Shown here: one piece after another, positions 44,900-56,523 of the stretch | Layout: each line of letters begins with the position of its first letter | Numbering within the stretch: the stretch's first letter is position 1 | Origin: Holothuria scabra | Taxonomy: Eukaryota > Echinodermata > Holothuroidea > Aspidochirotida > Holothuriidae | DNA: 64,000 bases | Reading direction: 5' to 3' | NCBI GenBank assembly: GCA_037179385.1 | Contig: CM074185.1 | Coordinates: forward strand, 13,896,866 to 13,960,865 | Translations under genes and position numbers: made by a program | Notes under the pieces: generated by a model | What the model was told of the DNA's origin: nothing | Database searches by the model: none | What the model saw: only the letters and a program-made list of their open reading frames with translations

Positions 44900-46650
44900 G
44901 TTCCTTGTGTAACAAAGGAACCTATGCAGTCACCTTGGCGTATGTATGTGTGTGTGTGTGTGTGTGTATGTGTGTGTGTGTGTGTGTGTATGTGACGGAT
45001 TGGAATGCGAGGTATGTGGTGCGATAACTCAATAACCGAGTGATCAATTTTTTTCAAACTTGGTATGTATGTAGATGTTGTGGAGTAGATGTGCCCTATC
45101 GTTTTTGGTGGAGGTCAAAGGTCACTGGTGATCACCAGAGGCCAAAAACTGAATTTCTGTTAGTAGCTGTAACTCAGTATCCGTTGTTCAAGCAGTGGCA
45201 TCATTTTAGGATAAGTTAGATTGGTAGGAGGTGAAAATGTTGGTACATTAACCAAAATAATTGGAAAGGGTCAAAAGGTCAAGAAGTAATGTTTTATTGA
45301 TATCTTGCCACTGAAACATTTTAGAGGGGTGGTGTAATGGAGATTTGTGTTCATCTAAGTGAAATGCACATGATGACCCCCCTTGACCTCACTTGACCTC
45401 ATTTGACCTTTTGACCTTTGTGACTTTTTTGTGACTTTTTTGTGACGTCAAGATTTGTCTTGATCAGACGAACCAAAAAGGCTATTACACTACCCTCCTA
45501 CAATGTTTGTTACTTGAGTTACTGACATTTAAATGACAGGCTAGTGTGTACATGTAGGTCATATGTAGGCCTATTGCAATGCCAGGTATGTGGTGCAATT
45601 ACTCAATAACCAAGTAACATAGTGGAAATAATGGAAAGTTGTGTTCGTCTAAGTAAAGTGCACATGAAGACTCTTTGGGTCTTTGTTCAATTGGTTTAAA
45701 AGTCCAGCTGAAGTTTAATGCCTTTAGACAAATGCAATGTATAAAAGAAAAGAAGAATTATAACCCCCTCTCAGTCTAAAAGCAGTTTAGTTAACAATCA
45801 GGACAGTAATGCAATTATTATTAAAAACAACCTTTTCCTCACATACAGTATTGAATAAAGTTATTCACAGTGCAAGCTAAGATTCCAATTTCAATAGTAA
45901 AATATGAAAGCAGTTTCTCTTCTTTCCCTCTGCTTTTACCCTAGGGACTACAATGCTGTTTCTAACACCCTCTTTAGGTTAAAAGGTCAAGTTGAAAGTC
46001 ATTTGTTAGATTCTACAGAGCTATGTTTGTTTCTTGGTCTTCTAGCCAAATTGTGAAGAAGTAATTGGTGGTAATAAATCACTATCGGGCTGCCTTTAGT
46101 AGCAGAATTGTGGGCTTTTCCTTATTTTTGCTTTTCAGGCAAACACATTGGGTAGTCTAAAGGACAACCATGACATAATTTCTAGTCATCCATCATAAAT
46201 TTTGGTGGTCAGGAATGACCAGATGACTGTTAAATTTCTTTGGTGCAGAAGAGCCTGTGTTTATTTAAAATCAGTTTTGATCTACTTTGACTGTATTTGA
46301 CCTTTGTGACTTCTTTTTAAGGTCTGGATTTGAATTGTTGAGATTGACCAAAAAGGCAATTAACTAACCCATGTACTACCCCAAACTCAAGTAAATGACA
46401 TTTAAGTGAAAGGTGATGAATGTATTTGTCGCATGGAAGTGGGCAGTGTGCAGTGTGATAATTTGAAAAGTTTAGTGTTCCATTTCTCTCAAACGGCAAG
46501 TGCTTGTATGATTTTGAAATTTAAAGTGCCCCTATGTTTTTGGGTGATGGCCAAAAGTCATTGGGGTTAAAGGTGCAAATTATGCCTTACCTTGGGACTA
46601 CCTTAATACAATATCATCTTTAATGCAAGGAACCATAGTGCCCTTGGGCT
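44900..46650. repeat. Dispersed element with TG microsatellite and GGTCA/TGACC arrays
   Basis: It opens 'ccttgtgtaacaaaggaacctatgcag' and (TG)n (44943–44995), and closes 'gcaaggaaccatagtgccc' (about 46625). It is related to 13400–15110 through 'ccctatcgtttttggtggaggtcaaaggtca'. The interior has a perfect DR1, AGGTCA-A-AGGTCA (45112–45124), followed by the palindrome CTGGTGATCACCAG. A run of TTGACC sites about 10 bases apart lies at 45383–45416. Confidence 0.65.
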
Positions 46651-46670
46651 CTTGTTTCAGGTGGGATTAG

Positions 46671-46960
46671 TTATCCATTGTTCTCACATGGAAGTAGTTG
46701 TTCATACAATGCTCTCATATGGTGGTGGCTATTAAATCATTATCCTCATGTAGGGATAGATGCTAATTCATTGTTCTTTATTGGATTAGCTGTTAAATCA
46801 TAGTTCTTTTGTAGAATCGTCATTTGTCCATTGTTCCCATTTGCAATTGGAAGTAGTCAATTAAACATTATTTGCATATGGTCGTAGCCATTACTTCCTT
46901 GTTCTTAAATGGGATTTTCTGCTAATCAATTGTTCTCATTTGGGATTAGTTGATCACCCA
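46671..46960. repeat. Degenerate 30-bp minisatellite, about 9 units
   Basis: 'TTGTTCTCAT'-like cores fall at 46681, 46711, 46741, 46771, 46801 and 46831 (exact 30-base spacing), then about 46868, 46900 and 46930. Each is followed by 'atgg..tag..gttaaatcat'-like sequence. Confidence 0.75.
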
Positions 46961-48007
46961 TTTATCTATTAGCTGATGGGCTTTCAATTGATTTATTCCA
47001 TAAAGAATTGGAGCTTTTTATAGGTTTCAAATTCTTTTTCCAAACTTTCTTTGATAAAACCTTGCTTTTAATCACTTGATAATTTATGAGAAGTAACTGT
47101 TTCAAGTTTTTTGCAACTTTAGAAGTTTTGTCCTAAGGTTTCAAGGTCAACATGTCAATTGTTTTTTTTTTCATTATAGAACCAACAGGTTTTTTCAAAA
47201 CCAAATGGTCATTTGAGATTTGTCACTGTTTTTGAACATTCCTAGACGGTTGAGCAGTTTGGGGGTTATGAAGTAAACCTAGTTTTACAACAGTCTCTTT
47301 TTAGTTGTAGCTTGCAAAATTTGAATCCTGGGTAATTGTCTGATTTGGTAAAAGCTCTGTACCTATTCCTATAACAAGAACCCCATTAAATTTGTAAATT
47401 CTCCTCATTTTATTTGAGAGAGTAAATTTGGGACTAGCTTTAGGTTTGATAGGCAGATTTGTGGTGGGCAGTTAGAAGTCATGCGTTTGCCTGGCGTGCT
47501 AGGTGCATGAGAATATAGAGTTCCATATGCAGCTGACATCACCTCCCATAATAGCCAAAACTCTGGATCTTCTTCTTCACCCTACATTAAAATAAATAAT
47601 GGTGTAATTCTGTGCCTTGTTTGTGGGATGAAGAGTCCTGTGACACGTTTTTTTAATGGGCAGTTTCAGGTCTATTGTTAGAACAGGCCCTGAAGGGGGC
47701 GGGGGCTGAGAGGTCGAGTGAAATATTTTTGTTTGGATGGGGAAAATGCTAAGTAGAATGCCAATAGAGTATTATTTTTTTACAGGGGGCAAAAAGTTCT
47801 CTCCCATTTGGCTACTGTACTTTCTGTGGGTGAATATTTTGGGGGAATGGGGTAAGATATGCTAAATGAATTGGACCAATATAGTTTACTTTTCCAATGG
47901 GAGAAATATGATTGTTTTGGTCATTGGCATAGATTTTCAGATGCTGTTCAACTCAGAAGGTGCATACTTCATATTGACGTATCCAGTTGTCTTTTGGAGG
48001 TTTTTAA

Positions 48008-48244
48008 CAGGATTCCTGTGGCCTGGAAAAGTCACGGAGTATTGTAAAAATGACAGAAGTCATGGAAAAGTCATGAAATTAAGCCCAGATCAGTCTTTTC
48101 TTTTTTAGAAGTAAATGAATTTACTCATTATTTGTCATGATCATAGTGTCATTAAAGCTTTATTAAATCTTGGATGTAATTTTGTCGTGGAATAGTCCTG
48201 GAAAAGGCATTAACTTTTATTTTTCTTAAGGTGATGGAACCCTG
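48008..48244. mobile_element. hAT-like MITE ('cctggaaaagtcacgga' family)
   Basis: CAGGATTCCTGTGG at the left is inverted as GGTGATGGAACCCTG at the right. TTTTAA lies outside both ends. The interior matches 31291–31855 in the same order. Confidence 0.65.
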
Positions 48245-48947
48245 TTTTAATGGATGAAATGTCTCACTGTCATAATGTGATACAGGTATTTGAAATGTAG
48301 GGGGAGGGGTTCCTACAAATCTATTTCTTAAGAATTACCTAATTCTTTCCATTTTTCTTTCTGTTTCCTCCATGTGTAAATTCCTTTTATGTTTTAGAAC
48401 ATGGGCTTATCTTTCAAGAAATCAATAATTACACAGTGGCAATAATATCTTTTGATTCAATCGGTAAAAGTGGCTAAAATTGCATTCACGCTGTATGGAA
48501 CCTTTGTGTTACCTATGCCCGAGTCAGGTGGAAAAACTTCAAAACAGAGCAGAGTAGGGTAACAGGTACCCAAAGCTTGGAAAGGGAAATGTTGTTTGTG
48601 TTACAGAGTGTTGTGTTCTGTTTTTATGTATCGAAGTGAGAGAAAGATCATACAAAGGTAGTTCCATGTACTCTTCATGTTCTGCGATTTTATCAAAAGA
48701 CAGATTTTGTTTGGTCATTTTATGATTGGGGTATCCGTATGTTGAGTCAGGTTCTTTGGTTGCCAGGTTGCCTGACTAAGTATTTCCAGTCGCAAAAAAA
48801 TATATTTTCTTTCCAAAAAATTTGGAGAACTTAACTGGAAAAGGATTTCCTCTACAGGTGAAAAACTTTGCATCTTAGACCCCCAATGGAAGCCTGAATT
48901 GTTTCCGGTATACCCCACCCATAGGCTGGCGACCGTCAAATGTTGAC

Positions 48948-49075
48948 AGCTCTGTACTTGGTGTTCGGCATAAGGAATGGGGTAGGAAAACAATCCAGTG
49001 AATAACAACTGAAAAAAGGCCGTCGCTGGCCCAGCTTTAACCAGTCTGTTAGAACCTGAGCCGCAAAACTTAATC
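48948..49075 (+). repeat. tRNA-derived SINE, body only, diverged
   Basis: It has 'cttggtgttcggcataaggaatggggtagg', 'gtgaataacaactgaaaaaaggcc' and 'aaccagtctgttagaacctgagc'. Confidence 0.65.
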
Positions 49076-50049
49076 TTACTCATGCCTAATGTCCTGTTAC
49101 CTTAATGGGGATTGTTCCTTGTTTTCAACTATCACTCAGAAATTTTAATATTCATCATCAAATTATTTGAGATTATATAATATGGTGAGAGATATAAATG
49201 GGGAGTATTTGCAATTTGGAATAAGTGTAAAACTGAATGATGAAACTGCCTATTTGTACTAGAACAAGTGTGCAGGGTACCCGGAGGCAAGAATGCGTTG
49301 GGTGGTCACTGACCATTAAACACAAAGCATCATGTTCGTTACGCAACTGCTGCCCCCCCCCCTTAAGCTTGGGTACCCTGGGTCTTGCCTTGTCAGAGTG
49401 TGCAGGGGTTGCAGCACTGTCTTTGTGATATGGTAGAATTCTTGCATTTGTGGAGTAAACTCATTGTAGAGAATGATTTTAATAGTGAAGAAAAATGAAC
49501 TGTTTGGATGGATTGTGAAAGTGATTGTTGCAACTCATATTTAAAACTTTTCATTTAGTGTGATTGTGGAGTGAAAAGACTCATTCAGTGTTTACAAATT
49601 CCGTCACGGCTGGGCGTCAAGAGAGTTGGTAAGGCGTGCTTACACTGTCGTCACTATATAAGGTATATCCCAATTGGTCTGCTTAGTGTGTGCAATCGCG
49701 CAAGCGATAACTCGCGCAATACCTCACCTACACGCGCATGTTCTTACGCATGCTCAGTGTCAACCTAAGCCCAACCAGTGACGTAAGCGTGAACGCCCTA
49801 ATAACTTGCACACGACTGGTGAGGGAAACTTAGGCTCAGTGATGTCTCCTTTTGTAACAGTTTTGTAAATGAATTTGATTTGTTTTTGGGACTGGGAAGG
49901 TGAAAGGCCATGGAAGTTAGAGAGTTAACATTACAGCGAAACTTGCCCTCATGTGAGATATTCTCAAGTGGAAACGCGGTCACCCCAATTTGAATTCATG
50001 TAATGGTCTGCTGTGTTTCGTTGTTGGCTCATAAGTGTCATGTGGACCG

Positions 50050-50256
50050 ACGGCATGGTCAAGTGGTCAGAGCATCCCACTTGCAGTCGGGAGGCCGGGA
50101 GTTCGAGTCCTGGATGGGTCATACAGAAGTTTTTAAAAATGGAACCTTCTGCCATTGTGATTGGTGCTCAGCATAAGCCGTGGAGTGAGGAAAACAAACC
50201 AGGGAGCCACAACTGGAAAAAAGGCCCTGGCCAGCTCGACTTGAACCAATTGGTTG
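50050..50256 (+). repeat. tRNA-derived SINE, best-preserved head
   Basis: It has an A-box-like 'gcatggtcaagtggtcagagc' and a clean B box in 'gggagttcgagtcctgg', 50 bases apart. The body follows: 'tggaaccttctgccattgtg', 'ggtgctcagcataagc' and 'gagccacaactggaaaaaagg'. The tail is 'gacttgaaccaattggttg'. The head resembles a class II (Ser/Leu) tRNA with an internal pol III promoter. Confidence 0.85.
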
Positions 50257-51187
50257 AGTCATGTGACAATATTGTCTTCACTAGGATTTGAAATTTGGGA
50301 GAATATTGAAATTGGGCTTTTCATGAAAGATATTTGGAAAAACCACGAAAAAAGCTGAGCAACCAAGTCCCCACCCCGTACACCTCTTTTAAATCTTTGC
50401 ACTCCACCAGTATTGTACATTAAACCTACACCTTCCTTTTTTGGTAGCGCGTAAAGTGAGTCACAAGTGACGTAAACAGTATGCTAATAAATGAGACAAA
50501 TTAATCAAGTGCAACATGATCCAAATAAATAATTATGAAAAATTATACTTCAGATGATTTTGTTGTGATATGTGGTCTTGTCTTCAAAGTTTAAAATTAA
50601 GGGTCAAAGTTTAAATTAGGATTTGATGGTTTTGAGTGCTACTTATTCTAAGAGTCCTAGTGACATTTACTTTGAAGTCCTACGTTATCGTCAAGATATG
50701 AGCTGGTAATGTCACTTTTTCAACAAAAAGAAAAGTTGAAAAGCAAGCTCACAAGACATATCCTCACAATAATGAACAACTTTTATCTTACTTTGCAACT
50801 AATTTTCTACTTCACAGCTAACACAACATACTGAAAGAACAAAAAGAAACAAAGCATTCATTGTTAATGTGAGGAAATGGTATAACATCTACTGCCCCAA
50901 GCTCATTGTGAAACATCTTCCTTTGCTGATATTTTGAGAAATACGTGGCCAATTTTGAATGGAAGTTTCACCAAATGGTGTAGATAAGTTCCACTTTCAC
51001 CTGCATGAATATTAAATATTTGCTTGAATTTACCCTACAAGTGTAACGTTACAGGGGCAATGTCTTTTCCTTCATTTCTTTGTTTGGCGGCATCGATCGT
51101 CCCGGGCCACTTTTCGTGAAAGTTTGTGGTTACTTAAGGCTATAAGTTGAAAACGTACAACCATATTGCCATTTCCATTCCCACTTA

Positions 51188-51316
51188 TGAGCCAGTGAGC
51201 CACAACTGGAAAAAGGGTAGATGCGCACTGTTTAACAGTGCGCATCCCCCCCCCCCCAAAAAAAGAGGCCGTGGCCTGCTCGACTTAAACCTATTGGTTT
51301 GAAACGGAGCCGCTAA
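51188..51316 (+). repeat. tRNA-derived SINE interrupted by a palindrome and C-run
   Basis: 'gagccagtgagccacaactggaaaaagg' continues at 'gaggccgtggcctgctcgacttaaacctattggtttgaaacgg'. Between the two lie the 27-base palindrome at 51220–51246 and about 12 C. Confidence 0.8.
51220..51246. repeat. Perfect 13-bp inverted repeat inserted in a SINE
   Basis: GATGCGCACTGTT, t, AACAGTGCGCATC, followed by a C-run. A weaker relative, TGCACTGTTTAATAGTGCA, occurs at about 161–179. Confidence 0.9.
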
Positions 51317-52190
51317 AGTCAATGTGCCACATTTGAGAATTTCCATAGTTTCCGTAGTTATACAATTTACTCAAATATTACACCAAATTACAGATAAGGC
51401 CCAAAATATTTTTTTTCAGCTGGCCAGCTTTCCTTAGATCCCTCTCCAGACAGGCGATCACACAGTATTAATAAAATATTTCTTTTATTTATTTTTTCTT
51501 TGACATGCCGGTTCATCTTTTCATGATTTTGTACGGGACATTTTAGAACACCTTTAAAAAAGGCTACGAGATTTCAATCCTACAGTTCTCCCGATCGCTT
51601 AAGTTACCCCTACACAAACAATAGGATAAAGAAATGTGTAATACAACACTGTATAACCCGCCCAGTAGCCTGTATATCGAACTGTCCCATTATTTGCATC
51701 TAACGGAGGTCCCCCTCTTAATCTGTAACTCATAGATATAAATCAATGTTCTTCTGTCCGTACACAATTGTCGCTAAGCAAAAATGGACCACTCATATCG
51801 ATTAGGTGCGAACGAACAAACAGGGGCCATGTATAGTTTCCATAACAAAACTATACTGTACTACACTTTACACAGGATACAGGCTACTCTTTATAGACAA
51901 CCTGTGAAGGCCCGTGAATTCAAGTTCAAAACGTTAAAAATGGATATCATTTCTTGGTTAGTTTTTCCGTGATTTTTGGAAGAATTTTCTTTTTAGTTAC
52001 AAGAAACTGCCACGGAGTGAACTTTTGGTTATTTACCGTTATGATTATATATTTCTAACGCCCATTCGAAGAATAACTTTGAAATCAAACGTACATCCGC
52101 CAGTAAAGTGCTAGTCTTCTTTGCTATCTTAAAGAAGGACAAATTTTTCTGTGAAACTTTTCCGATCGAATACTTTTCTACAAGAAACAA

Positions 52191-52278
52191 AGAATTTTCT
52201 TGCAATGGCTGTAATTTGACAACGAAGAAACTGAAAGAATTTTCTTGCGATGGCTGTATAATTTGACAACGAAGAAAT
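52191..52278 (+). repeat. Tandem duplication, ~44 bp, two copies
   Basis: 'agaattttcttgc(a/g)atggctgtaatttgacaacgaagaaa' occurs at 52191 and 52235. It lies about 300 bases upstream of the coiled-coil gene and may overlap its promoter. Confidence 0.85.
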
Positions 52279-52581
52279 ACCATTGATATGTTTGCAACAT
52301 GTTGTCACATTTCATAAGAACGTATCGTTCAATGTTAATCACAAGTGTTGTATTCTTCATATACTAACTCGGGCTTGATTTAGGAAAGGGAATTTGAAAA
52401 AACTTTTCCTAATCGCTACAAATGCAATAAAGGGAGAAAACAAGAGTGGCACAGTATTGGAATTAACGCATTTTATTTCCCTATGTGGATTCGGATTTTC
52501 CTGACTTTTGACAAGATTTAATGACCTCAAATTTGCTTTTGCAAATTTTACTTTTTCGTTTTAGACGGATTACCATTCACC

Positions 52582-53880
52582 ATGTGGCAAGGAAAAGGCC
52601 CACCGCCAACAATTCAAGATGTTTATGATTATATCGACAGAACTTTAAAAGTCTACAAGACCAGTCTCATCTCCAAGATTGAAAAATCATTTTTTGGCGG
52701 GATCGATCCCATTCAGTATTTAATACATATTGAGGAGATTTTTAAGAGCAAGCACCGGGTGAAAAGAATTAAATCTCTTACTCCGAAAATTGGAGGTTTT
52801 GAAGAATTAGAGTTGTTCATAAAGACTTGTTCTGAGGTGAGGAGGCCAGGAGGAGTACGTGAAGCAGGATTCACAAAAGATCTCCAAACTTTTGCAGCGT
52901 CTTTCCAGCGGACTATCAAATCTTTGTCCGATCTGCTTGAGGATGTGAGAGATTTGTATGATTTGGTGCAAACATTTTGCCGTAATTATCAATCTTTAGA
53001 GGGGGAGTTTGATCTGAAATGGGCTCGAGCTACGAACCTTGAACTGAAGGGGACCATCGAAGGCATAGAATCGCTTATATCGGACGCTCATAGTGGTGTA
53101 AATCCGAAATTGTTTAGCGCGGATAAATTTTCGCTTGAGGTGGCGGAGACTTGTGACACGAAGCGGTTCCCTATACTAAGGTTGTTTCCGGATCTGTTCC
53201 AGAAATTTCATTTTGCTTTTCATCTGATGGGAAAATGGCGGGCCAATGATCAAATTTATTTGGAAGACATTCAGTTTAAATTGATTAAGACAAAGAGGCT
53301 ACAACGGCTGAAACAGGAAGAATACAACACATTAGAATTGGAGCATGGTAACATCTTAAGCGGAATTGTAGAGAAGCGAGTTCGCGTCAAATGTCGCGAA
53401 ATGCGAGATCGCATCAAGCAGCTGGAGGCGGAGGTTTATAAACTATCGAATCTTCAAAGGAACATGAACTCGGAATTGACTGCTACCGAACAGGAGATCC
53501 AAGAACGAAAACGTATCCTCTTTTTGAACAAAAATGTTACGGACATTACCAAAGACCTAGACAATATTCTCGGCATCCGTAAAGATTTGGAAATTTTGAG
53601 CAAAAAGCTGAAATCGCTGACAAAAAGTGTTAAACTGAACGAGCATGATTTAAATCTGAAAGAAAAGGAAAAAGTCGAGCTTGAGCAGGAATATGAGGAC
53701 ATGCGGAAGTCTGTCAGTAGGTCTAACCAATTAGCTTATGAAAGATCCGAACTAGCCAAAGATATAGCGATTATCAATGAAAAAATTCAGGAATTAGAAA
53801 CTATATTCTACAGGAAGACGGACAGGCAAAAGCTCGCGCATGCGTACGAAGACCTCACAGGGGAACTAGAAAATGGATAA
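52582..53880 (+). CDS. Uncharacterised helical/coiled-coil protein, intronless
   Basis: One open frame of 432 codons runs from ATG at 52582 to TAA at 53878–53880. The context is ACCATGTGG, with A/C at −3 to −1 and a nearby upstream acceptor-like 'ttcgttttag' at 52564. I do not recognise the family. Residues 1–230 look globular-helical (for example VYDYIDRTLKVYKTSLISKI and FPILRLFPDLFQKFHFAFHL). Residues ~230–425 are charged heptad-like helix, for example MRDRIKQLEAEVYKLSNLQR and LKEKEKVELEQEYEDMRKSV. This suggests a long coiled coil and an elongated scaffold or cytoskeletal protein. There is no signal peptide or membrane segment. Higher GC and codon regularity than its surroundings, plus length, support a real gene. 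The lack of introns among intron-rich neighbours suggests a retrocopy or a lineage-specific gene. Confidence 0.75.
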   Translation: MWQGKGPPPTIQDVYDYIDRTLKVYKTSLISKIEKSFFGGIDPIQYLIHIEEIFKSKHRVKRIKSLTPKIGGFEELELFIKTCSEVRRPGGVREAGFTKDLQTFAASFQRTIKSLSDLLEDVRDLYDLVQTFCRNYQSLEGEFDLKWARATNLELKGTIEGIESLISDAHSGVNPKLFSADKFSLEVAETCDTKRFPILRLFPDLFQKFHFAFHLMGKWRANDQIYLEDIQFKLIKTKRLQRLKQEEYNTLELEHGNILSGIVEKRVRVKCREMRDRIKQLEAEVYKLSNLQRNMNSELTATEQEIQERKRILFLNKNVTDITKDLDNILGIRKDLEILSKKLKSLTKSVKLNEHDLNLKEKEKVELEQEYEDMRKSVSRSNQLAYERSELAKDIAIINEKIQELETIFYRKTDRQKLAHAYEDLTGELENG

Positions 53881-55857
53881 TGTCTAGGCAGTATGCGATT
53901 TATACAATCTCGAAAAGGGGATGTATCTTGAAACCAACCTGAATCACTCTGATCTTCTGAGACTTTCGCAAATTTATGAATTTATGATTAGAGTTTCAAA
54001 CCTTTGCAAAAATCTGTAGTAATTGGGTATGGTTCTATTTTTGACGTTCTAACCTTTTTGTCGTAAGCGCGAAATGAAGTTTTATAAAATGGTATCATTG
54101 GCTCCCTGTATCGCTTTTTGTAACTATGTTTTAAGTATCTACCACCTTACATGAAATTACATGCTGCATACCGTATTTTGTCACATTGAAGTGAACTCAT
54201 TTCTTATAATAATTTAACAGACAAAATATGTAATATTTCTCAGTAACTCATCCCTGGTGTCATATAAACGAATCTGAATGTTGAACTACTATACAGTCAG
54301 ATTTAGAAAATTTAGTTGGTTCTAACTTTGAGGGTTATCACGTGTCTATTCTTTACCTATGACTGAACACGTACTACTCTATAAATGCCCTGAACATGAG
54401 TGCTAAGATTTGCATGTAGACAATAGAATTAAGAAAGTTTAATTAAAAACAAATGCCCCCCCCCCCCTTCGTCTTTGCCAGTGATTGCCGACTTCGCTAG
54501 GCTGTTCGAATTCGTCTATAAAAGGGGATCATTTACCTTGAAATGAAGGAGCACAGATATGTTTCAGTCCAACATTTTACTAGTTATAAAGTCCCATCCC
54601 TCATCCAGGGATCCAGTGTGCTGTATACACCTATGCGCCTTACTCTTCGTTTAAAATAATGCCCCAAAGTTTTATAACAAGATTTTGCGGCAAAAACGAT
54701 TATCAAGTATATGCAAGGGTAGAAGAAGGGTCTGGGTAGCCTGCATAGCTGACTATCTGGTTGTGAGATACTTGTACTTTGTCACGAGAAAAGTTGGGGT
54801 GAGTGTGCGAAGTACCTCTGCCCAGTAGGGTATCCCCAGACGGTTGAGAAATTAATGATGTAACTCGGGAAATAAGACTGGCAGTACAAGAGGACACTCA
54901 ATGGCAGTGTGAGAGTCTGACGATGTCAAAAATCGAAAAATAATCAGGCCAGACGAGGTTCTGCAGAGGACGAAAATTAGTCCAGGAGAAAACATTTCCA
55001 GGGATAGACCAAATGTGTAAATTCGTATTAAGTTAATGGCCAACTCGTAAGGGGGAGAAAATTATTTGGAAGGGGGTTCCCCTTCTCCCCTTTGCTATGG
55101 GTCTGATAATCATTGCGGGTGGGGGGGGGGGGTGGAACAATGCGGTATTCCAGTTGCTTACTTGTGTCTCCATACATGTCTACAAAGGGAAATGTCTCGG
55201 AGGGTCAGGGGAGTTAGTCTTTAGTAAAAGATTTGTATGCCTTGCAGTCGACATTGGTAATTGTATCAAAAATAGGGGCGCGGCGACTGATCATTTGCTG
55301 CAATTCTGTGAAAATGAATAGATGTAATTTCCTTCATCCAGTTAAATATAGGCCTATCCACGGAAGGCATGAAAATGTAGAGAAATATAACTTGGACGCC
55401 AGGATAATATTGGCTGTTTCTATTATTTTGTCTTTATTCATCATTATCATGTTACACGTACAATACCTTGCGGTAACCTATTTACATATTTTATATACAA
55501 TCCTCGTCAAGTCCCTCACTCAGTCCTCACAGTATTTGATGTAAAATAATAAGTCTCAAGAATTTCTTACTTAAAACCTAACCTCATCTCATTTAATCTA
55601 CATTTCTTATCATTTATGATGTCTCGAGACATGAATGTGACAACTTGAAAACCAAAATTTGAGGATTTGGTGAAGTCCCTTCGTTAATCTATAAATATTC
55701 AAGAGCACGATCATTAGAAAATTTGTCCAGGGTAACATTTATGTTTTGTATTTTCAAAAGGAATATATTCTTAGCATTCTCTGATTTTTCCTTCCATTTC
55801 TCATGTTCACTTCTCGAGGTATTAGGGGTAAAATAGCATCCCTTACCAATCCAAGGT

Positions 55858-56282
55858 CAAAACAGTGAGCACTACAACGATTTCGGATCGAATTCCGATC
55901 CAACTTTTGTGAGTTTTAATTAAAACCCCCTCCATCTCTGGTCGGAAAGAGCCAAAAGTTTGCCTACCAATCATGTAAAATGTACAATTTTCATCAGAGG
56001 TCTATGCAGGTAAAACGTTAACCGATTTGCGCGTGACATCAACCCAACAAACAGCTTTTATCGGACATAGGAAACCCGATAAAAGCTACCTATCGATTGG
56101 ACGTCACGAAATAATAAGTATAAATTTAATTTTTGTAGTCCTGCGATACAAATCATATATTTACACAGGTTGACATATTTACAGGTTCGTCCGTCCGGAT
56201 ATGGAGCGGGGATTTCAATGGAAACTCACAAAAATCGGATCGGAATCTGATCCGTATTTGTAGTTAGTGTGAACGTGGCTTT
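55858..56282. mobile_element. MITE with ~60-bp imperfect inverted ends
   Basis: The left end 'agtgagcactacaacgatttcggatcgaattccgatcc' and 'ttttgtgagttt' are mirrored at the right by 'aaactcacaaaaatcggatcggaatctgatccgtatttgtagttagtgtgaacg'. The centre carries a second palindrome, AGCTTTTATCGG / CCGATAAAAGCT (about 56053–56088). Confidence 0.75.
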
Positions 56283-56523
56283 TATTTGAAATAAAGAAAA
56301 ACAAAACATTGACCAACAATGTGAACCCATGAAATCACACTTGCTTGGTTCAAGTTCATTCTTTGTAGAAATTGTGTCTTTAATAATCTCTAATATCTCG
56401 AGAACCGAACATGGAAATGTTGAAATTTCTCTAAAATCCTAAGAATATGTTTCACTCTATTATATCAACACATGAACACTTGGTCTGAGACTATTCTCAT
56501 ACAGTAAGTCAGCTTGTTTGTTA

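Larger units (their letters stand above)
42203..52581. other. Intergenic region between V-ATPase a and the coiled-coil gene
   Basis: It holds a fold-back MITE (43512–43622), four SINE copies, a GGTCA-rich repeat with a TG microsatellite (44900–46650) and a 30-bp minisatellite (46671–46960). It also holds a hAT-like MITE (48008–48244) and a 44-bp duplication just before the next gene. No further gene was recognised. The open frames present are short and unlike known proteins. Confidence 0.55.

Noticed and set aside
50050..50135. Functional tRNA gene
   Set aside because: The A and B boxes belong to a SINE head: a SINE body follows and many diverged copies exist. The acceptor stem is not convincing.
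52713..53702. Minus-strand open frames within the coiled-coil gene
   Set aside because: They are shadows of the 432-codon plus-strand frame.
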